DNA of 46,662 nucleotides from Williamsia sp. CHRR-6. GTDB lineage: Bacteria; Actinomycetota; Actinomycetes; Mycobacteriales; Mycobacteriaceae. This document shows, one piece after another, positions 27,269 to 38,671 of this stretch. The position numbers and the translations under genes were made by a program. The notes under the pieces are model-generated. The model ran no database searches, was not told the DNA's origin, and worked only from the letters and a program-made list of their open reading frames with translations. Where the stretch lies: the NCBI RefSeq assembly GCF_018474015.1, contig NZ_JAHCSG010000010.1:1-46662 (forward strand), given 5' to 3'. Position 1 is the stretch's first letter. The number at the start of each line of letters is the position of its first letter.

Positions 27269-28696
27269 TCAGCGGCGGCGTTCGCGCTTTTCCCGGATCC
27301 GTACGTTCACCCGCACCGGTGAGCCGTCGAATCCGAAGGTCTCGCGCAGTTTTCGCTCGAGGAACCGGCGGTATCCCGCCTCGAGAAAGCCGGTGGTGAA
27401 CAGCACGAACGTCGGCGGCCGGGTGGTCGCCTGGGTGGCAAACATGACTCGTGGCTGTTTGCCACCGCGCACCGGCGGCGGGGTGGCCGCGATGATCTCC
27501 TTGAGCCAATTGTTCAGCTGACCCGTCGAGATCCGCTTGTCCCACGATTCCAACGCCAGATCCAGTGCGGGGACCAGCTTCTGCACCGAACGACCGGTGG
27601 CGGCCGAGATGTTGACCCGGCGTGCCCACGGCACCCGCGCCAGGTCGCGGTCGATCTCCTTGTCCAGTTGCAGACGTCGATCCTCATCCACCAGGTCCCA
27701 CTTGTTGAACGCGATCACCAGGGCCCGACCAGCCTCGATGATCATCGTCAATACCCGTTGGTCCTGCTCGGTGATGGGCTGTGACGCGTCGATCAGCAGC
27801 ACCGCGACCTCGGCAGCATCGATGGCCGCCCGCGTCCGCAGCGATGCGTAGTACTCGTGCCCACTGGCGGTTCGAACCTTCTTGCGCAGACCCGCCGTGT
27901 CGACGAAATTCCACAGGCGCCCACCGAGTTCCACCAACTCGTCGACCGGGTCGACGGTGGTTCCCGCGACGTTGTCGACCACCGCCCGCTCGGAGTTGGT
28001 GAGCTTGTTCAGCAGTGAACTCTTGCCCACGTTCGGCTTGCCCACCAACGCCACCCGGCGGGGACCGCCCACCGCATCGGTCTCGCGCGGGGTCTCGGGC
28101 AGCACCTCGAGGATCGCGTCGAGCAGGTCGCCTGCACCACGCCCATGCGCCGCCGAGACCGTGCGCGGTTCCCCCAGGCCCAGCGACCACAGTGCGGCCG
28201 CCTCCGACTCCACCCGCTCGTCGTCGACCTTGTTGGCGGCCAACAGAACCGGGGTCTTGGATCGACGTAGGACTCGGGCCACCGCTTCGTCGGTCGCGGT
28301 GGCACCCACGGTCGCATCCACCACCAGGACCACCGCGTCGGCCGTGGTCATGGCGCGCTCGGCCTGATTGGCGATCGACAGGCCCATGCCTTTGGCATCG
28401 GGTTCCCACCCGCCGGTGTCCTGCACCCAGAACCGTCGACCTGACCACGTCGCGGCATAGGACACCCGGTCCCGGGTGACTCCGGGGATGTCCTCGACCA
28501 CCGCCTCGCGGCGGCCCAGGATCCGGTTGACCAACGTCGACTTGCCCACGTTGGGGCGTCCCACGATCGCCACCGTCGGCATCGCAACCTGGGGGTCGTC
28601 GCTCGCTGCACCGTCGACATCACCGATCTGCCAATCGGATTCGTCAGACCACACGCCATCGACCACGCCGAGGTCGATCTCGCCGGGTTCACTCAT
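27269..28696 (-). CDS. der: Ribosome biogenesis GTPase Der (EngA)
   Basis: The 475-residue protein has two tandem GTPase domains. The first has GRPNVGKST near residue 46, DTGGWE and NKVD; the second has [17 protein letters not shown] and [10 protein letters not shown]-terminal KH-like domain follows ([21 protein letters not shown]). Der is needed for 50S ribosome assembly. It carries a 38-residue acidic N-terminal extension before the first domain, as in other mycobacterial-type Der proteins. ATG at 28696 overlaps the end of cmk by 8 bases, so the two are coupled. A longer open frame upstream lies over cmk in another frame and is not coding. Confidence 0.96.
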   Translation of the reverse strand: MSEPGEIDLGVVDGVWSDESDWQIGDVDGAASDDPQVAMPTVAIVGRPNVGKSTLVNRILGRREAVVEDIPGVTRDRVSYAATWSGRRFWVQDTGGWEPDAKGMGLSIANQAERAMTTADAVVLVVDATVGATATDEAVARVLRRSKTPVLLAANKVDDERVESEAAALWSLGLGEPRTVSAAHGRGAGDLLDAILEVLPETPRETDAVGGPRRVALVGKPNVGKSSLLNKLTNSERAVVDNVAGTTVDPVDELVELGGRLWNFVDTAGLRKKVRTASGHEYYASLRTRAAIDAAEVAVLLIDASQPITEQDQRVLTMIIEAGRALVIAFNKWDLVDEDRRLQLDKEIDRDLARVPWARRVNISAATGRSVQKLVPALDLALESWDKRISTGQLNNWLKEIIAATPPPVRGGKQPRVMFATQATTRPPTFVLFTTGFLEAGYRRFLERKLRETFGFDGSPVRVNVRIREKRERRR

Positions 28697-29405
28697 GTCG
28701 CGCTCCGATCCGTTCCTCGGTGAGCTCGGCCAACCGGTCGATGACCTCGTCGATGCCGAGGTCGCTGGTGTCGACCAGCACTGCGTCATCGGCCGGCCGT
28801 AAGGGCGAGTGTGCACGGGTGGAATCGAGGTGATCTCGCCGTTGCACCGCCGCCAAGACCGAGGCGTAGTCACTGTCGAGGCCGGCGGCAAGATTCTGTT
28901 GGTGGCGACGGTGCGCGCGGGCCGCGGCGGTGGCGGTCAGGTAGATCTTCACCGCAGCGTCGGGGAACACCACCGTGCCGATGTCTCGACCCTCGACGAC
29001 TGCGAACTCACCTGCGGCCAGATCACGCTGGCGGTCGACCATGGTGGTACGCACCTCTTTCACCGCCGATACCGCCGACACCGCCGAATTGACTGCCTCA
29101 GTGCGGATCTCAGCGGCGACATCCTCGCCGGCGAGGGTGACGTCATCACTTCCGGGATCGTTGCTCAGCGTGAGCTCGACGTCGGCGACCGTCGCGGCGA
29201 TCGCGTGCGGGTCGGCCAGGTCCACTCCGGCGCGTAGGGCTGCCAGCGTCGCAACGCGGTACATCGCGCCGGTGTCGATGTAGCGGGCACCCAGACGCCG
29301 GGCCAGGTGGCGTGACACGCTGGACTTGCCGGTTCCAGCCGGACCGTCGATGGCGACGACCACCGTAGATCCGTCACGGGTCGAATCCTGGTGCGAACCG
29401 GTCAC
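28689..29405 (-). CDS. cmk: Cytidylate kinase
   Basis: This 238-residue protein is a bacterial CMP kinase: the P-loop [17 protein letters not shown] near residue 19, the CMP-binding YIDTGAMYR and the lid region [15 protein letters not shown] with its arginines. It phosphorylates CMP and dCMP with ATP for nucleotide supply. The GTG start at 29405 overlaps the stop of the upstream pseudouridine synthase by four bases (GTGA). Der follows with an 8-base overlap. The length is normal. Confidence 0.95.
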   Translation of the reverse strand: MTGSHQDSTRDGSTVVVAIDGPAGTGKSSVSRHLARRLGARYIDTGAMYRVATLAALRAGVDLADPHAIAATVADVELTLSNDPGSDDVTLAGEDVAAEIRTEAVNSAVSAVSAVKEVRTTMVDRQRDLAAGEFAVVEGRDIGTVVFPDAAVKIYLTATAAARAHRRHQQNLAAGLDSDYASVLAAVQRRDHLDSTRAHSPLRPADDAVLVDTSDLGIDEVIDRLAELTEERIGARHE

Positions 29406-30406
29406 ATCCCCACCGCCTTGTACAGGGCACCGACCTCATCTCGAGCCAGCACCCGCAGCGAGCCCGGTCGCTGGTTGCCCAGGTTCACCGCACCGATCTC
29501 GGTGCGCACCAACGACAGAACCGGGAAGCCGACGTGCTCCATCATCCGGCGCACGATGCGTTTGCGGCCCTCGTGCAGCACCAGCCGGATCAGCGTTTGG
29601 CCCTCGTTGATCTCCATCACGGTGAACCCGTCCACCGACACCGGGCCGTCGTCGAGTTCGACTCCGGACTTCAGGGTGCGCGCGAGTCCGCGCGGCGGAA
29701 CCCCTCGCACTGTGGCCAGATAGGTCTTGGGCACCTCGTAGGACGGGTGCATCAGGCGGTGCGCCAACTCACCGTCGTTGGTCAGCAGCAACAGACCCTC
29801 GGTGTCGGCGTCGAGCCGCCCGACGTGAAACAGTCTCTGCCCAGCCATCACTCGCTCGGCCACCACGTCACCGACGCAAGGCCGACCCTGGTCGTCGGAC
29901 ATGGTCGACTGCCATCCCTTGGGCTTGTTGAGAGCCAGGTACTGCAAGGTCTCGTCCATCACCACGCGGGCACCGTCGACGCGCACCACCGCCGTGGTCG
30001 GATCGATCCGCAGACCCTGCTCGGTGACGATCTCACCGTCGACATCCACCCGTCCGGCGGCGATCAACTCCTCGGCCCCGCGACGGGAGGCGACACCGGC
30101 CTGGGCCAACACCTTCTGCAGTCGGATCCCGTCGGCCACGTACTCCGCTCCGGCACCGCCGGTCGACGCAACGTTCTGCACACGTGCGGGTTTGGCGTTG
30201 TTGAGTCGTTCCTGACCGCGTTTGACGCTGGGCGCTGAACCCTTGCGATGGGCCTTCTTGGTACGGGCCTGGGCGGCATCACGATCGGGTGTGCCCTTGG
30301 CTGATCGAGCGGTCGCACCGCGCGCACCGGCCGGCGTACGGCGATCGCTGCTGGTGCGGTTGGTGCTGGTGCGGTCCGGTCTGCCATCGCGGCTAGCGGG
30401 AGTCAT
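29402..30406 (-). CDS. RluB-type rRNA pseudouridine synthase
   Basis: The 334-residue protein has an S4 RNA-binding domain ([21 protein letters not shown]) followed by an RsuA/RluB-type catalytic domain: [11 protein letters not shown], the catalytic Asp motif [19 protein letters not shown] and [18 protein letters not shown]. It should convert a specific uridine of rRNA to pseudouridine; 23S rRNA near 2605 is the target of RluB elsewhere. An N-terminal extension of about 90 residues is basic and low in complexity, likely disordered and RNA-binding. It sits between scpB (3-bp gap) and cmk (GTGA overlap), as in mycobacteria. Confidence 0.92.
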   Translation of the reverse strand: MTPASRDGRPDRTSTNRTSSDRRTPAGARGATARSAKGTPDRDAAQARTKKAHRKGSAPSVKRGQERLNNAKPARVQNVASTGGAGAEYVADGIRLQKVLAQAGVASRRGAEELIAAGRVDVDGEIVTEQGLRIDPTTAVVRVDGARVVMDETLQYLALNKPKGWQSTMSDDQGRPCVGDVVAERVMAGQRLFHVGRLDADTEGLLLLTNDGELAHRLMHPSYEVPKTYLATVRGVPPRGLARTLKSGVELDDGPVSVDGFTVMEINEGQTLIRLVLHEGRKRIVRRMMEHVGFPVLSLVRTEIGAVNLGNQRPGSLRVLARDEVGALYKAVGM

Positions 30407-30409
30407 GTC

Positions 30410-31120
30410 TCAGGTATCCAGTTCTGATGTAGCGGGTTTGTCCGTTGAGTCTGACCCCTTCGCCCCCATCTTGGCGAATCGCGGATCGGCGATGATCTCG
30501 TCGCCGATGTCGTCGATGACGTCGACGTCGGGCAACAGCGGAGCCAGATCGGGCAGTTCGTTCAGCGAGGCCAACCCGAGTCGCTCCAGGAACAACTCGG
30601 TGGTCGCGTACTGGGTGCCACTTGTCTCGGGGTCGGTTCCCACCTCGGTGATCAGGCCACGCCCCATCAGTGTGCGCATCACGCCGTCGACGTTCACCCC
30701 GCGCACCGCACTGACCCGGGTGCGGGTCACCGGCTGCCGATAGGCGATCACCGCCAGCGTTTCCAGAGCCGCGCGGGTCAACTTCGACCGCGCACCGTCG
30801 AGCAGTAGTTTCTCCACGTAGGGGGCGTAGTCGGTGCGGGTGTACAGACGCCATCCATCACCGGCGAACCGCAGGTCAAAACCACTGGACCGTTCGGTGA
30901 ACTCCGCAGACATGGTGGCGATCATCGCCTCGATCCGCGTCGCGTCCGCACCGATGGCCGACGCGAGCGCATCAACCGATACTGGCGAATCCACCACCAG
31001 CAGAACGGCTTCGAGTGCTGAACGTAGTTCGTCGTCGTCGATCGGGTCCGCGCCGATGTGATCTGGCGGCGGCGCGTCGAACAATGCGTCGGAGACTGGG
31101 CTCTGCGGGGTCTCGCTCAT
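30410..31120 (-). CDS. scpB: Segregation and condensation protein ScpB
   Basis: The 236-residue protein is ScpB: paired winged-helix domains with LRSALEAVLLVVDSPVSVDALA, then LTRAALETLAVIAYRQPVTRTRV and IRGVNVDGVMRTL-like RGVNVDGVMRTLMGRGLI. It works with ScpA and SMC in chromosome condensation. ATG at 31120 overlaps the scpA stop by four bases (ATGA), so the upstream in-frame extension is rejected. The acidic C-terminal tail (after about 210) is low in complexity. Confidence 0.95.
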   Translation of the reverse strand: MSETPQSPVSDALFDAPPPDHIGADPIDDDELRSALEAVLLVVDSPVSVDALASAIGADATRIEAMIATMSAEFTERSSGFDLRFAGDGWRLYTRTDYAPYVEKLLLDGARSKLTRAALETLAVIAYRQPVTRTRVSAVRGVNVDGVMRTLMGRGLITEVGTDPETSGTQYATTELFLERLGLASLNELPDLAPLLPDVDVIDDIGDEIIADPRFAKMGAKGSDSTDKPATSELDT

Positions 31121-31929
31121 CCGTACTCCTCTGCGGTGATGGTGATCTCGTCGGCGTCGAGGACCCCGGTCCAGGCCACATGGAGGCGCCCGAGCGCCTC
31201 GGACTGTTCGAAGTCCACGGCACGTTGTCGGAACAGGTCCAGCAGTGCCAAGAACCTGGCCACCACCTCCAAGCCACCGGAACACTCCGACACCAGGGTC
31301 GCGAAGTCGACCCAGTGCCCGACGCCGGCGGTGCGCAGCAGGTGCGACACCCGGATGGCCTGCTCGGGGACCGAGACCGCGTCGACGTCATGCAGATGAC
31401 CCAGCCCCACCCGAGGAATCGGCTTGGGTGTCATGGCCGCGGCGGCCACCTGCGCGAACTGCCAGGCGTCCACGCCCAGCGTCACCTCGGGTAGCAGTTG
31501 CTCGAAGCGCGGCTCCAACGACACCGCCCGCGGATACCGTTGCAGCGCAGCGGCTTCAAGCTCTGCGAACAGCGCCGCCACCTGCTTGTAGGCCCGGTAC
31601 TGCAGCAGCCGCGCAAACAACAGGTCGCGCGCCTCCAGCAACGCCAGATCCTCTGGATCCTCCACCTCACCAGAGGGCAACAGTCGCGCGGCCTTCAGGT
31701 CCAGCAGCGTCGCCGCGATGACGAGGAACTCGGTCACCGCGTCGAGCCCGAGGTCTGAGCCCAGATTCTTGGTGTAGGCGATGAAGTCGTCGGTGACCGC
31801 GTGCAACGCCACCTCGGTGACGTCGAGGCGGCGTTGATTGATCAGGTCGAGCAGCAGATCGAACGGGCCCTCGAAATTGGCCAGGTTCACCCGGAACCCG
31901 CTCTGCGTGACCGGCTCGGTGTCGGTCAT
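31117..31929 (-). CDS. scpA: Segregation and condensation protein ScpA
   Basis: The 270-residue protein is the kleisin ScpA. The N-terminal SMC-binding part is VNLANFEGPFDLLLDLINQRR, followed by EFLVIAATLLDLKAARLLP and the C-terminal winged helix ending FLALLDLFRQRAVDFEQSE. It bridges SMC heads with ScpB. ATG at 31929 overlaps the parA stop by four bases (ATGA), and its own stop overlaps scpB in the same way. The three genes are therefore one tightly coupled set. Confidence 0.95.
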   Translation of the reverse strand: MTDTEPVTQSGFRVNLANFEGPFDLLLDLINQRRLDVTEVALHAVTDDFIAYTKNLGSDLGLDAVTEFLVIAATLLDLKAARLLPSGEVEDPEDLALLEARDLLFARLLQYRAYKQVAALFAELEAAALQRYPRAVSLEPRFEQLLPEVTLGVDAWQFAQVAAAAMTPKPIPRVGLGHLHDVDAVSVPEQAIRVSHLLRTAGVGHWVDFATLVSECSGGLEVVARFLALLDLFRQRAVDFEQSEALGRLHVAWTGVLDADEITITAEEYG

Positions 31930-32882
31930 CCTGAGCGACCGGTTCGGTGCAGCACCTCCCGGGCCAACGCCCGATACGCCTTGGCGCCGCCGGACTTCGG
32001 GGCCCATGAGGTGATCGGCTCGCCGGCGACTGAGGTCTCGGGGAACCGCACCGTGCGGCTGATCACCGTGTCGTAGACGCGCTCGCCGAACACCTCGACC
32101 ACCCGCGCCATGACCTCCCGCGAGTGCAGGGTGCGCGCATCGAACATGGTCATCAGGATGCCGCCGAGGGACAACCGCGGGTTGAGGCGATCGCGCACCT
32201 TGTCGATGGTGTCGGTGAGCAGGGCCAGCCCGCGCAGGCTGAAGTATTCGCATTCCATCGGGATGATCACGGTGTCTGCACAGGCCAGGGCGTTGACCGT
32301 CAGCAATCCCAGCGACGGCTGGCAGTCGATGAGTACGTAGTCGTAGCGGTCCAGAACCGGGTGCAGCGCACGACCGAGGGTGTGTTCGCGTCCCACCTCG
32401 TTGACCAATTGGATCTCGGCGGCCGACAGATCGATGTTGGACGGCAGCAGATCGAGTCCGTCGACGCGGGTACTCATCAACACCTCGTCCACCGAGACCT
32501 GTGGTGGCACCAGCAGGTTGTGGACTGTGAGTTCGAGTTCGTGGTGCGCGACCCCGAGACCCGCCGACAGCGCGCCCTGCGGGTCGAGGTCGACGAGCAG
32601 TACGCGCCGCCCGTATTCAGCCAGGGCCGCACCGAGATTGATCGTCGAGGTGGTCTTGCCCACCCCACCCTTCTGGTTGCACACCGCCACAACGATCGCC
32701 GGTCCGTGTCGATCGAGTGGGCGAGGTTCGGGGACCTCGCGCGTCTGGCGACCGGTGGGCCCGATGCCGTCGGAGTCGGTGCCCACGTCGGCTTGCGCGG
32801 GTCCACGCGCCGGGGTGTCGATGGTCAGGCTGTACTGGGCATCGCGTGGAGCACCCGGGGCCGGCGGCTGGGGTGTACTCAC
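31926..32882 (-). CDS. ParA-like chromosome-partitioning ATPase
   Basis: The protein of about 318 residues is a ParA/Soj-type ATPase with the deviant Walker A motif NQKGGVGKTT, LLVDLDPQGALSAG and the later DYVLIDCQPSLGLLTVNAL. ParA drives DNA segregation with a ParB partner, but no parB is adjacent. It heads scpA-scpB, as in M. tuberculosis where the homologue is Rv1708. The GTG at 32882 is preferred because GAGGA lies just before it; a TTG at 32921 would add 13 residues. The N-terminal stretch before the ATPase fold (about 60 residues) is Pro/Ala-rich and likely disordered. It is separated from xerD by about 130 bp. Confidence 0.9.
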   Translation of the reverse strand: MSTPQPPAPGAPRDAQYSLTIDTPARGPAQADVGTDSDGIGPTGRQTREVPEPRPLDRHGPAIVVAVCNQKGGVGKTTSTINLGAALAEYGRRVLLVDLDPQGALSAGLGVAHHELELTVHNLLVPPQVSVDEVLMSTRVDGLDLLPSNIDLSAAEIQLVNEVGREHTLGRALHPVLDRYDYVLIDCQPSLGLLTVNALACADTVIIPMECEYFSLRGLALLTDTIDKVRDRLNPRLSLGGILMTMFDARTLHSREVMARVVEVFGERVYDTVISRTVRFPETSVAGEPITSWAPKSGGAKAYRALAREVLHRTGRSG

Positions 32883-33012
32883 GTTCCTCGACGCTCCTGT
32901 TCTCGCAGAATCGGTGCTCAAGCGATCAGCCTAGTGCCCACAGACCCCGACTCCCCCGCGCACCGCCGACGCCCGTGCCGATCGCCCGACGCCGCGCCGG
33001 TCACGTCCGCGA

Positions 33013-33945
33013 TCAGCGAGCCCGTGGGTGGGCGGTGGCGTAAACCTCCCGCATGGCCGACACCGTGACCAGCGTGTACACCTGCGTGGTGGTGACCGAG
33101 GCATGCCCGAGCAACTCCTGCACCACCCGTACGTCGGCGCCACCGTCGAGCAGATGGGTGGCAAAACTGTGTCGCAGGGTGTGCGGCGAGACCGACGTCT
33201 GCAGCCCAGCGCGTGCGGCGGCCTCCACCAACACCTGCCAGGCGCTCTGCCGCGACAACCGCCCCCCGCGGGCGTTGAGGAACAGCGCCGGGTTGAACTT
33301 CGACACCAACGCCGGGCGCCCGCGCACCAGATACGCCTCCAACGCGGCCCACGCCGGGCCACCGACCGGGACCAGCCGCTCCTTGCCGCCTTTGCCGCGC
33401 AGCAGCACCGCCCCGTTCTCGGCAGCTACATCGTCGAGGTCGAGTGACACAGCTTCGGTGATGCGCGCACCGCAGCTGTAGAGCAGCTCGACCAGCGCCC
33501 GGTCGCGCAGGCTGCGGGGCGTGTCGGCGGGACCGTCCCCGCCAGCCGCCTCGATGATGGCGATCACCTCATCCACCGGAAGCGATTTCGGCAGCCGCCG
33601 CGCCGGCGTGGGTGGCCGGACCGCGTGCGCCACATCCGCCGTGGCCATGCCTTCGGCCACGGCGAACTTGTGCAGCCCACGAGCAGCGACCAGGGTGCGG
33701 GCCACCGAACTGTCCGCCAGCGGCGGTTCGTCGCGGTCGGGGTCTCCGCGCCGCAGCGCGACGAGGAATTCCCGCACATCAGCCTCGGTCACCTCACCGA
33801 GCCCGTTCACCCCGCGCGCAGCCAGGAACGCGCGGTAGCGCGCCAGATCACGTCCGTATGAGCTCAGTGTGTTCTTGGCGGCCCCCCGTTCCACCGCCAG
33901 ATGATCGAGATATCTGGTGATCTGGGACTCCAGAAGCGCGGTCAT
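33013..33945 (-). CDS. xerD: Tyrosine recombinase XerD
   Basis: The 310-residue protein is a XerC/XerD tyrosine recombinase. The N-terminal core-binding domain is followed by a catalytic domain with all six residues: Arg161 in CGARITEAV, Lys185 in [10 protein letters not shown], His255 and Arg258 in [11 protein letters not shown], His281 in [14 protein letters not shown] and nucleophile Tyr290. With XerC it resolves chromosome dimers at dif. The placement beside parA-scpAB and a Nudix gene supports XerD rather than a phage integrase. The start at 33945 ([16 protein letters not shown]) matches the family; an upstream open frame of 60 codons overlaps the Nudix gene and is rejected. Confidence 0.93.
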   Translation of the reverse strand: MTALLESQITRYLDHLAVERGAAKNTLSSYGRDLARYRAFLAARGVNGLGEVTEADVREFLVALRRGDPDRDEPPLADSSVARTLVAARGLHKFAVAEGMATADVAHAVRPPTPARRLPKSLPVDEVIAIIEAAGGDGPADTPRSLRDRALVELLYSCGARITEAVSLDLDDVAAENGAVLLRGKGGKERLVPVGGPAWAALEAYLVRGRPALVSKFNPALFLNARGGRLSRQSAWQVLVEAAARAGLQTSVSPHTLRHSFATHLLDGGADVRVVQELLGHASVTTTQVYTLVTVSAMREVYATAHPRAR

Positions 33946-33961
33946 CGGAGGCGAGTTCAGC

Positions 33962-36405
<2,444 letters not shown>

Positions 36406-36449
36406 TCACGGTAACACCCGGGTGCCGCCCCGGTCGTCACAACAGCCCC

Positions 36450-36467
36450 CGGGGGTGTCGACCCCCG
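36450..36467 (-). terminator. Hairpin between the MctB/SteB-like gene and pyrG
   Basis: CGGGGGT and ACCCCCG form a 7-bp stem with a GTCG tetraloop on the plus strand (complementary on the minus strand), 13 bp after the stop of the MctB/SteB-like gene. It may terminate the upstream transcript or attenuate into pyrG. It has no U-tract, as is common for actinobacterial terminators. Confidence 0.4.
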
Positions 36468-36480
36468 AACCGCCGGTCCC

Positions 36481-37386
36481 TCAGGCGCCTGGGACGACCG
36501 CATCGGCTCCGGGCCCGCTGCCGTAGGCGCCGGGCTTGCCGGCGGCAGCATCGGCCAGAGCCAGCACCGCGGCCACCCGACCCTGCTCGGTGTCGATGTC
36601 GTCGACGGATGCGACGGTCGTGGCCAGACCCGGATCTGAACGGACCACCGCCACCGGCGAGCCACCCCGAGCCGAACCGGTCCGACCCAGCAGAACAGCA
36701 CCCGAACTGCGCCCACCGACCGCAGCGGCCAAACGCGCGACCAAGGAACCACGTGCACCGGCGTCGCTGGCCAGTGCACCACCGGTGACCACCACAGCGA
36801 GCTGTCCGGGACGCACCGCGTTGTCGACGAAGTCGACGAACCCGGCCTGCCGCAGCGCCTGCAGCGCCGCGGCGACGTCTGGTGCTGCCGGCCCACTCTC
36901 GGTTCCCTTGCGCAACAACAAGGCACCGAGCAGATCGCCGAGCCGTCCGCCCGAATCGGTCAGCTCCGGGCGCAACGTGGTGCCGCCGGGGATGCTCTGA
37001 TCGACGATGGAGGTGAGCTTCTCAGCGGAGGCGTCTGCCACCAGGTCGTCGGTCAGACCGAGCTGGCCGGCGAACTGCGCGCCGGACTGGTTGAGGATCG
37101 CCTTGACCGCTGCGACATCGGTCTGCGCCGCGTCCGGGGCGGTGAGGATCACCACGGACCGACCCGCGAGGACCCCCCGCACGACGCGCGGACCGATCGC
37201 AGAGATGAAGGCATCGCCGGCGTTGACTCGATCGTTGAGCGCGTCGCGCTCAGACCGGACCGAGGCGTCTGACCCGGACGAGTCGCGACCCCGATCGGCG
37301 AAAAAGCCTGCGCCCAGCACCAACCCGAGGGCCAGCGCCAAGAACACCGCGACCAGGGAGATGGCGTGGTGACGTAACGAGATCAC
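36481..37386 (-). CDS. MctB/SteB-like membrane protein
   Basis: The 301-residue protein has one N-terminal membrane helix (about residues 6-27), then a coiled-coil-like stretch (VRSERDALNDRVNAGDAF), and an extracytoplasmic domain with GRSVVILTAPDAAQTDV and RPGQLAVVVTGGAL. It matches by position and features the family annotated as copper transporter MctB (Rv1698). In Corynebacterium glutamicum the gene after steA is SteB, a coiled-coil activator of peptidoglycan hydrolysis, which suits this context better. No cysteine is visible, which argues against simple metal binding through Cys. The gap to steA is only 3 bp. Confidence 0.8.
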   Translation of the reverse strand: MISLRHHAISLVAVFLALALGLVLGAGFFADRGRDSSGSDASVRSERDALNDRVNAGDAFISAIGPRVVRGVLAGRSVVILTAPDAAQTDVAAVKAILNQSGAQFAGQLGLTDDLVADASAEKLTSIVDQSIPGGTTLRPELTDSGGRLGDLLGALLLRKGTESGPAAPDVAAALQALRQAGFVDFVDNAVRPGQLAVVVTGGALASDAGARGSLVARLAAAVGGRSSGAVLLGRTGSARGGSPVAVVRSDPGLATTVASVDDIDTEQGRVAAVLALADAAAGKPGAYGSGPGADAVVPGA

Positions 37387-37389
37387 GGG

Positions 37390-38586
37390 TTATCGGTTCC
37401 AGACGTCCTTGACCCATACGACGGCCCGATCCCAGTAGTTCACGATCCAGTCGACCGCCTCCCCACCGTTGTTGGACACGACGACCGCGACGATCATGGC
37501 AGCCAGTGCCGCCAGGATCAGCAATGCGATGGCGGCACCCGACACGCGGCTGCGGTACAGCGTCGCAACGGCTTTCGAGTCGACGAGCTTGGGACCGACC
37601 TTGAGCCGGGTGAGGAACGTCGACGGGTTGGACTCGCGGCGCGACCGGTCGAAGAAGTCGTCGAGTGAGGCCGAGGTGCCGACCGTGACGATCAGGGCGG
37701 CGTCGTGATGATCGGCCAGCAGCAGGGCCAGGTCGGTGGCCGACCCGGCGGCTGGGAAGGTCATCGCGCCGATCCCGAGATCCTGGATACGCTCCAGACC
37801 CACGGCATGCCCGTCCGGATCAGCCGGGAGTACCACCTGCGCACCACATTTCAGGGTGGCCGCTCGCATCAGGTCCGGGTCACCGACGATGAGGTCGGGA
37901 CGGTAGCCGGCCTTCATCAAGGTGTCCGCACCGCCGTCGACCCCGACGAGGACCGGTGCGTATTCCTTGATGAACGGCTTGAGTCGTTTGAGGTCGGCTT
38001 CGTGGTCGGCCCCGTCGGACACCACCACGACATGCCGGTTGGACAGGTTGATGTCGACATCAGGAACCCCGACGCCGTCGATGAGCAGCGGAGATTCGCT
38101 ACGGATGAACTCGATGGTGTTGCCGGAGAACGCTTCGAGGTGGTCGACCAACCCCGTTTTGGCGTCGATCATCATCGTGGCGATGTCGGTCTCGCTGAGC
38201 TCGGTCCCCTTGGCCAGCCGTCGCTCGCCGACGAAGATCTTGCCCTCATCGACCCGGATCTTGGCGCCGTCTTTGATCCGACGGAACACCTCGGGGCCGA
38301 CATCGTCGATGAGGGTGATGCCGGCCGCCACCAACACCTCGGGCCCCAGATTGGGATAGCGACCCGAGATCGACGGCGCGGAGTTCACCACGGCGACGAC
38401 ATCGGCGGCCACCAACGCATCGGCGGTCACCCGGTCCAGATCGAGTTCGTCGAGGATCGCGATGTCGCCGGGGCCGACCCGCTCGAGCAGGCGCCGGGTG
38501 TTCTTGTCGATCCGGGCGATTCCACTGACCCCAGGCAGGGTGTCGGTGGAGCGGGACAGCAGTGCTGGCATCTTCATGGCGTTCAT
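37390..38586 (-). CDS. steA: SteA-like cytokinesis protein (thiamine pyrophosphokinase-like fold)
   Basis: The 398-residue protein has an N-terminal domain, a central thiamine-pyrophosphokinase-like domain (VDGGADTLMKAGYRPDLIVGDPD, SATDLALLLADHH) and a single C-terminal membrane helix (AIALLILAALAAMIVAVVV) followed by a short basic/aromatic tail. It matches mycobacterial Rv1697 and corynebacterial SteA, which takes part in daughter-cell separation with SteB. The TPK-like motifs are partial, so enzymatic activity is doubtful. ATG at 38586 is used; another at 38577 is possible. It sits 85 bp after recN and 3 bp before its partner gene. Confidence 0.87.
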   Translation of the reverse strand: MNAMKMPALLSRSTDTLPGVSGIARIDKNTRRLLERVGPGDIAILDELDLDRVTADALVAADVVAVVNSAPSISGRYPNLGPEVLVAAGITLIDDVGPEVFRRIKDGAKIRVDEGKIFVGERRLAKGTELSETDIATMMIDAKTGLVDHLEAFSGNTIEFIRSESPLLIDGVGVPDVDINLSNRHVVVVSDGADHEADLKRLKPFIKEYAPVLVGVDGGADTLMKAGYRPDLIVGDPDLMRAATLKCGAQVVLPADPDGHAVGLERIQDLGIGAMTFPAAGSATDLALLLADHHDAALIVTVGTSASLDDFFDRSRRESNPSTFLTRLKVGPKLVDSKAVATLYRSRVSGAAIALLILAALAAMIVAVVVSNNGGEAVDWIVNYWDRAVVWVKDVWNR

Positions 38587-38671
38587 GATCGCCAGGAAGA
38601 TCCGCGCAGACTCGGAGGCGCGCCGTAACTCAGGCCACTTTTGTCACACGAGCACCACGTGTTGCGGCCCG

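Noticed and set aside
29534-30238. Plus-strand 234-residue frame over the pseudouridine synthase
   Set aside because: Antisense shadow; the minus-strand gene has an S4 domain and catalytic Asp.
31929-32253. Extended start for scpA upstream of 31929
   Set aside because: The extension lies over parA in another frame, and the ATGA overlap with the parA stop gives a better start.
33013-33945. Phage or integrative-element integrase
   Set aside because: The tyrosine recombinase is collinear with the core xerD locus beside parA-scpAB; no other mobile genes or att repeats are seen.
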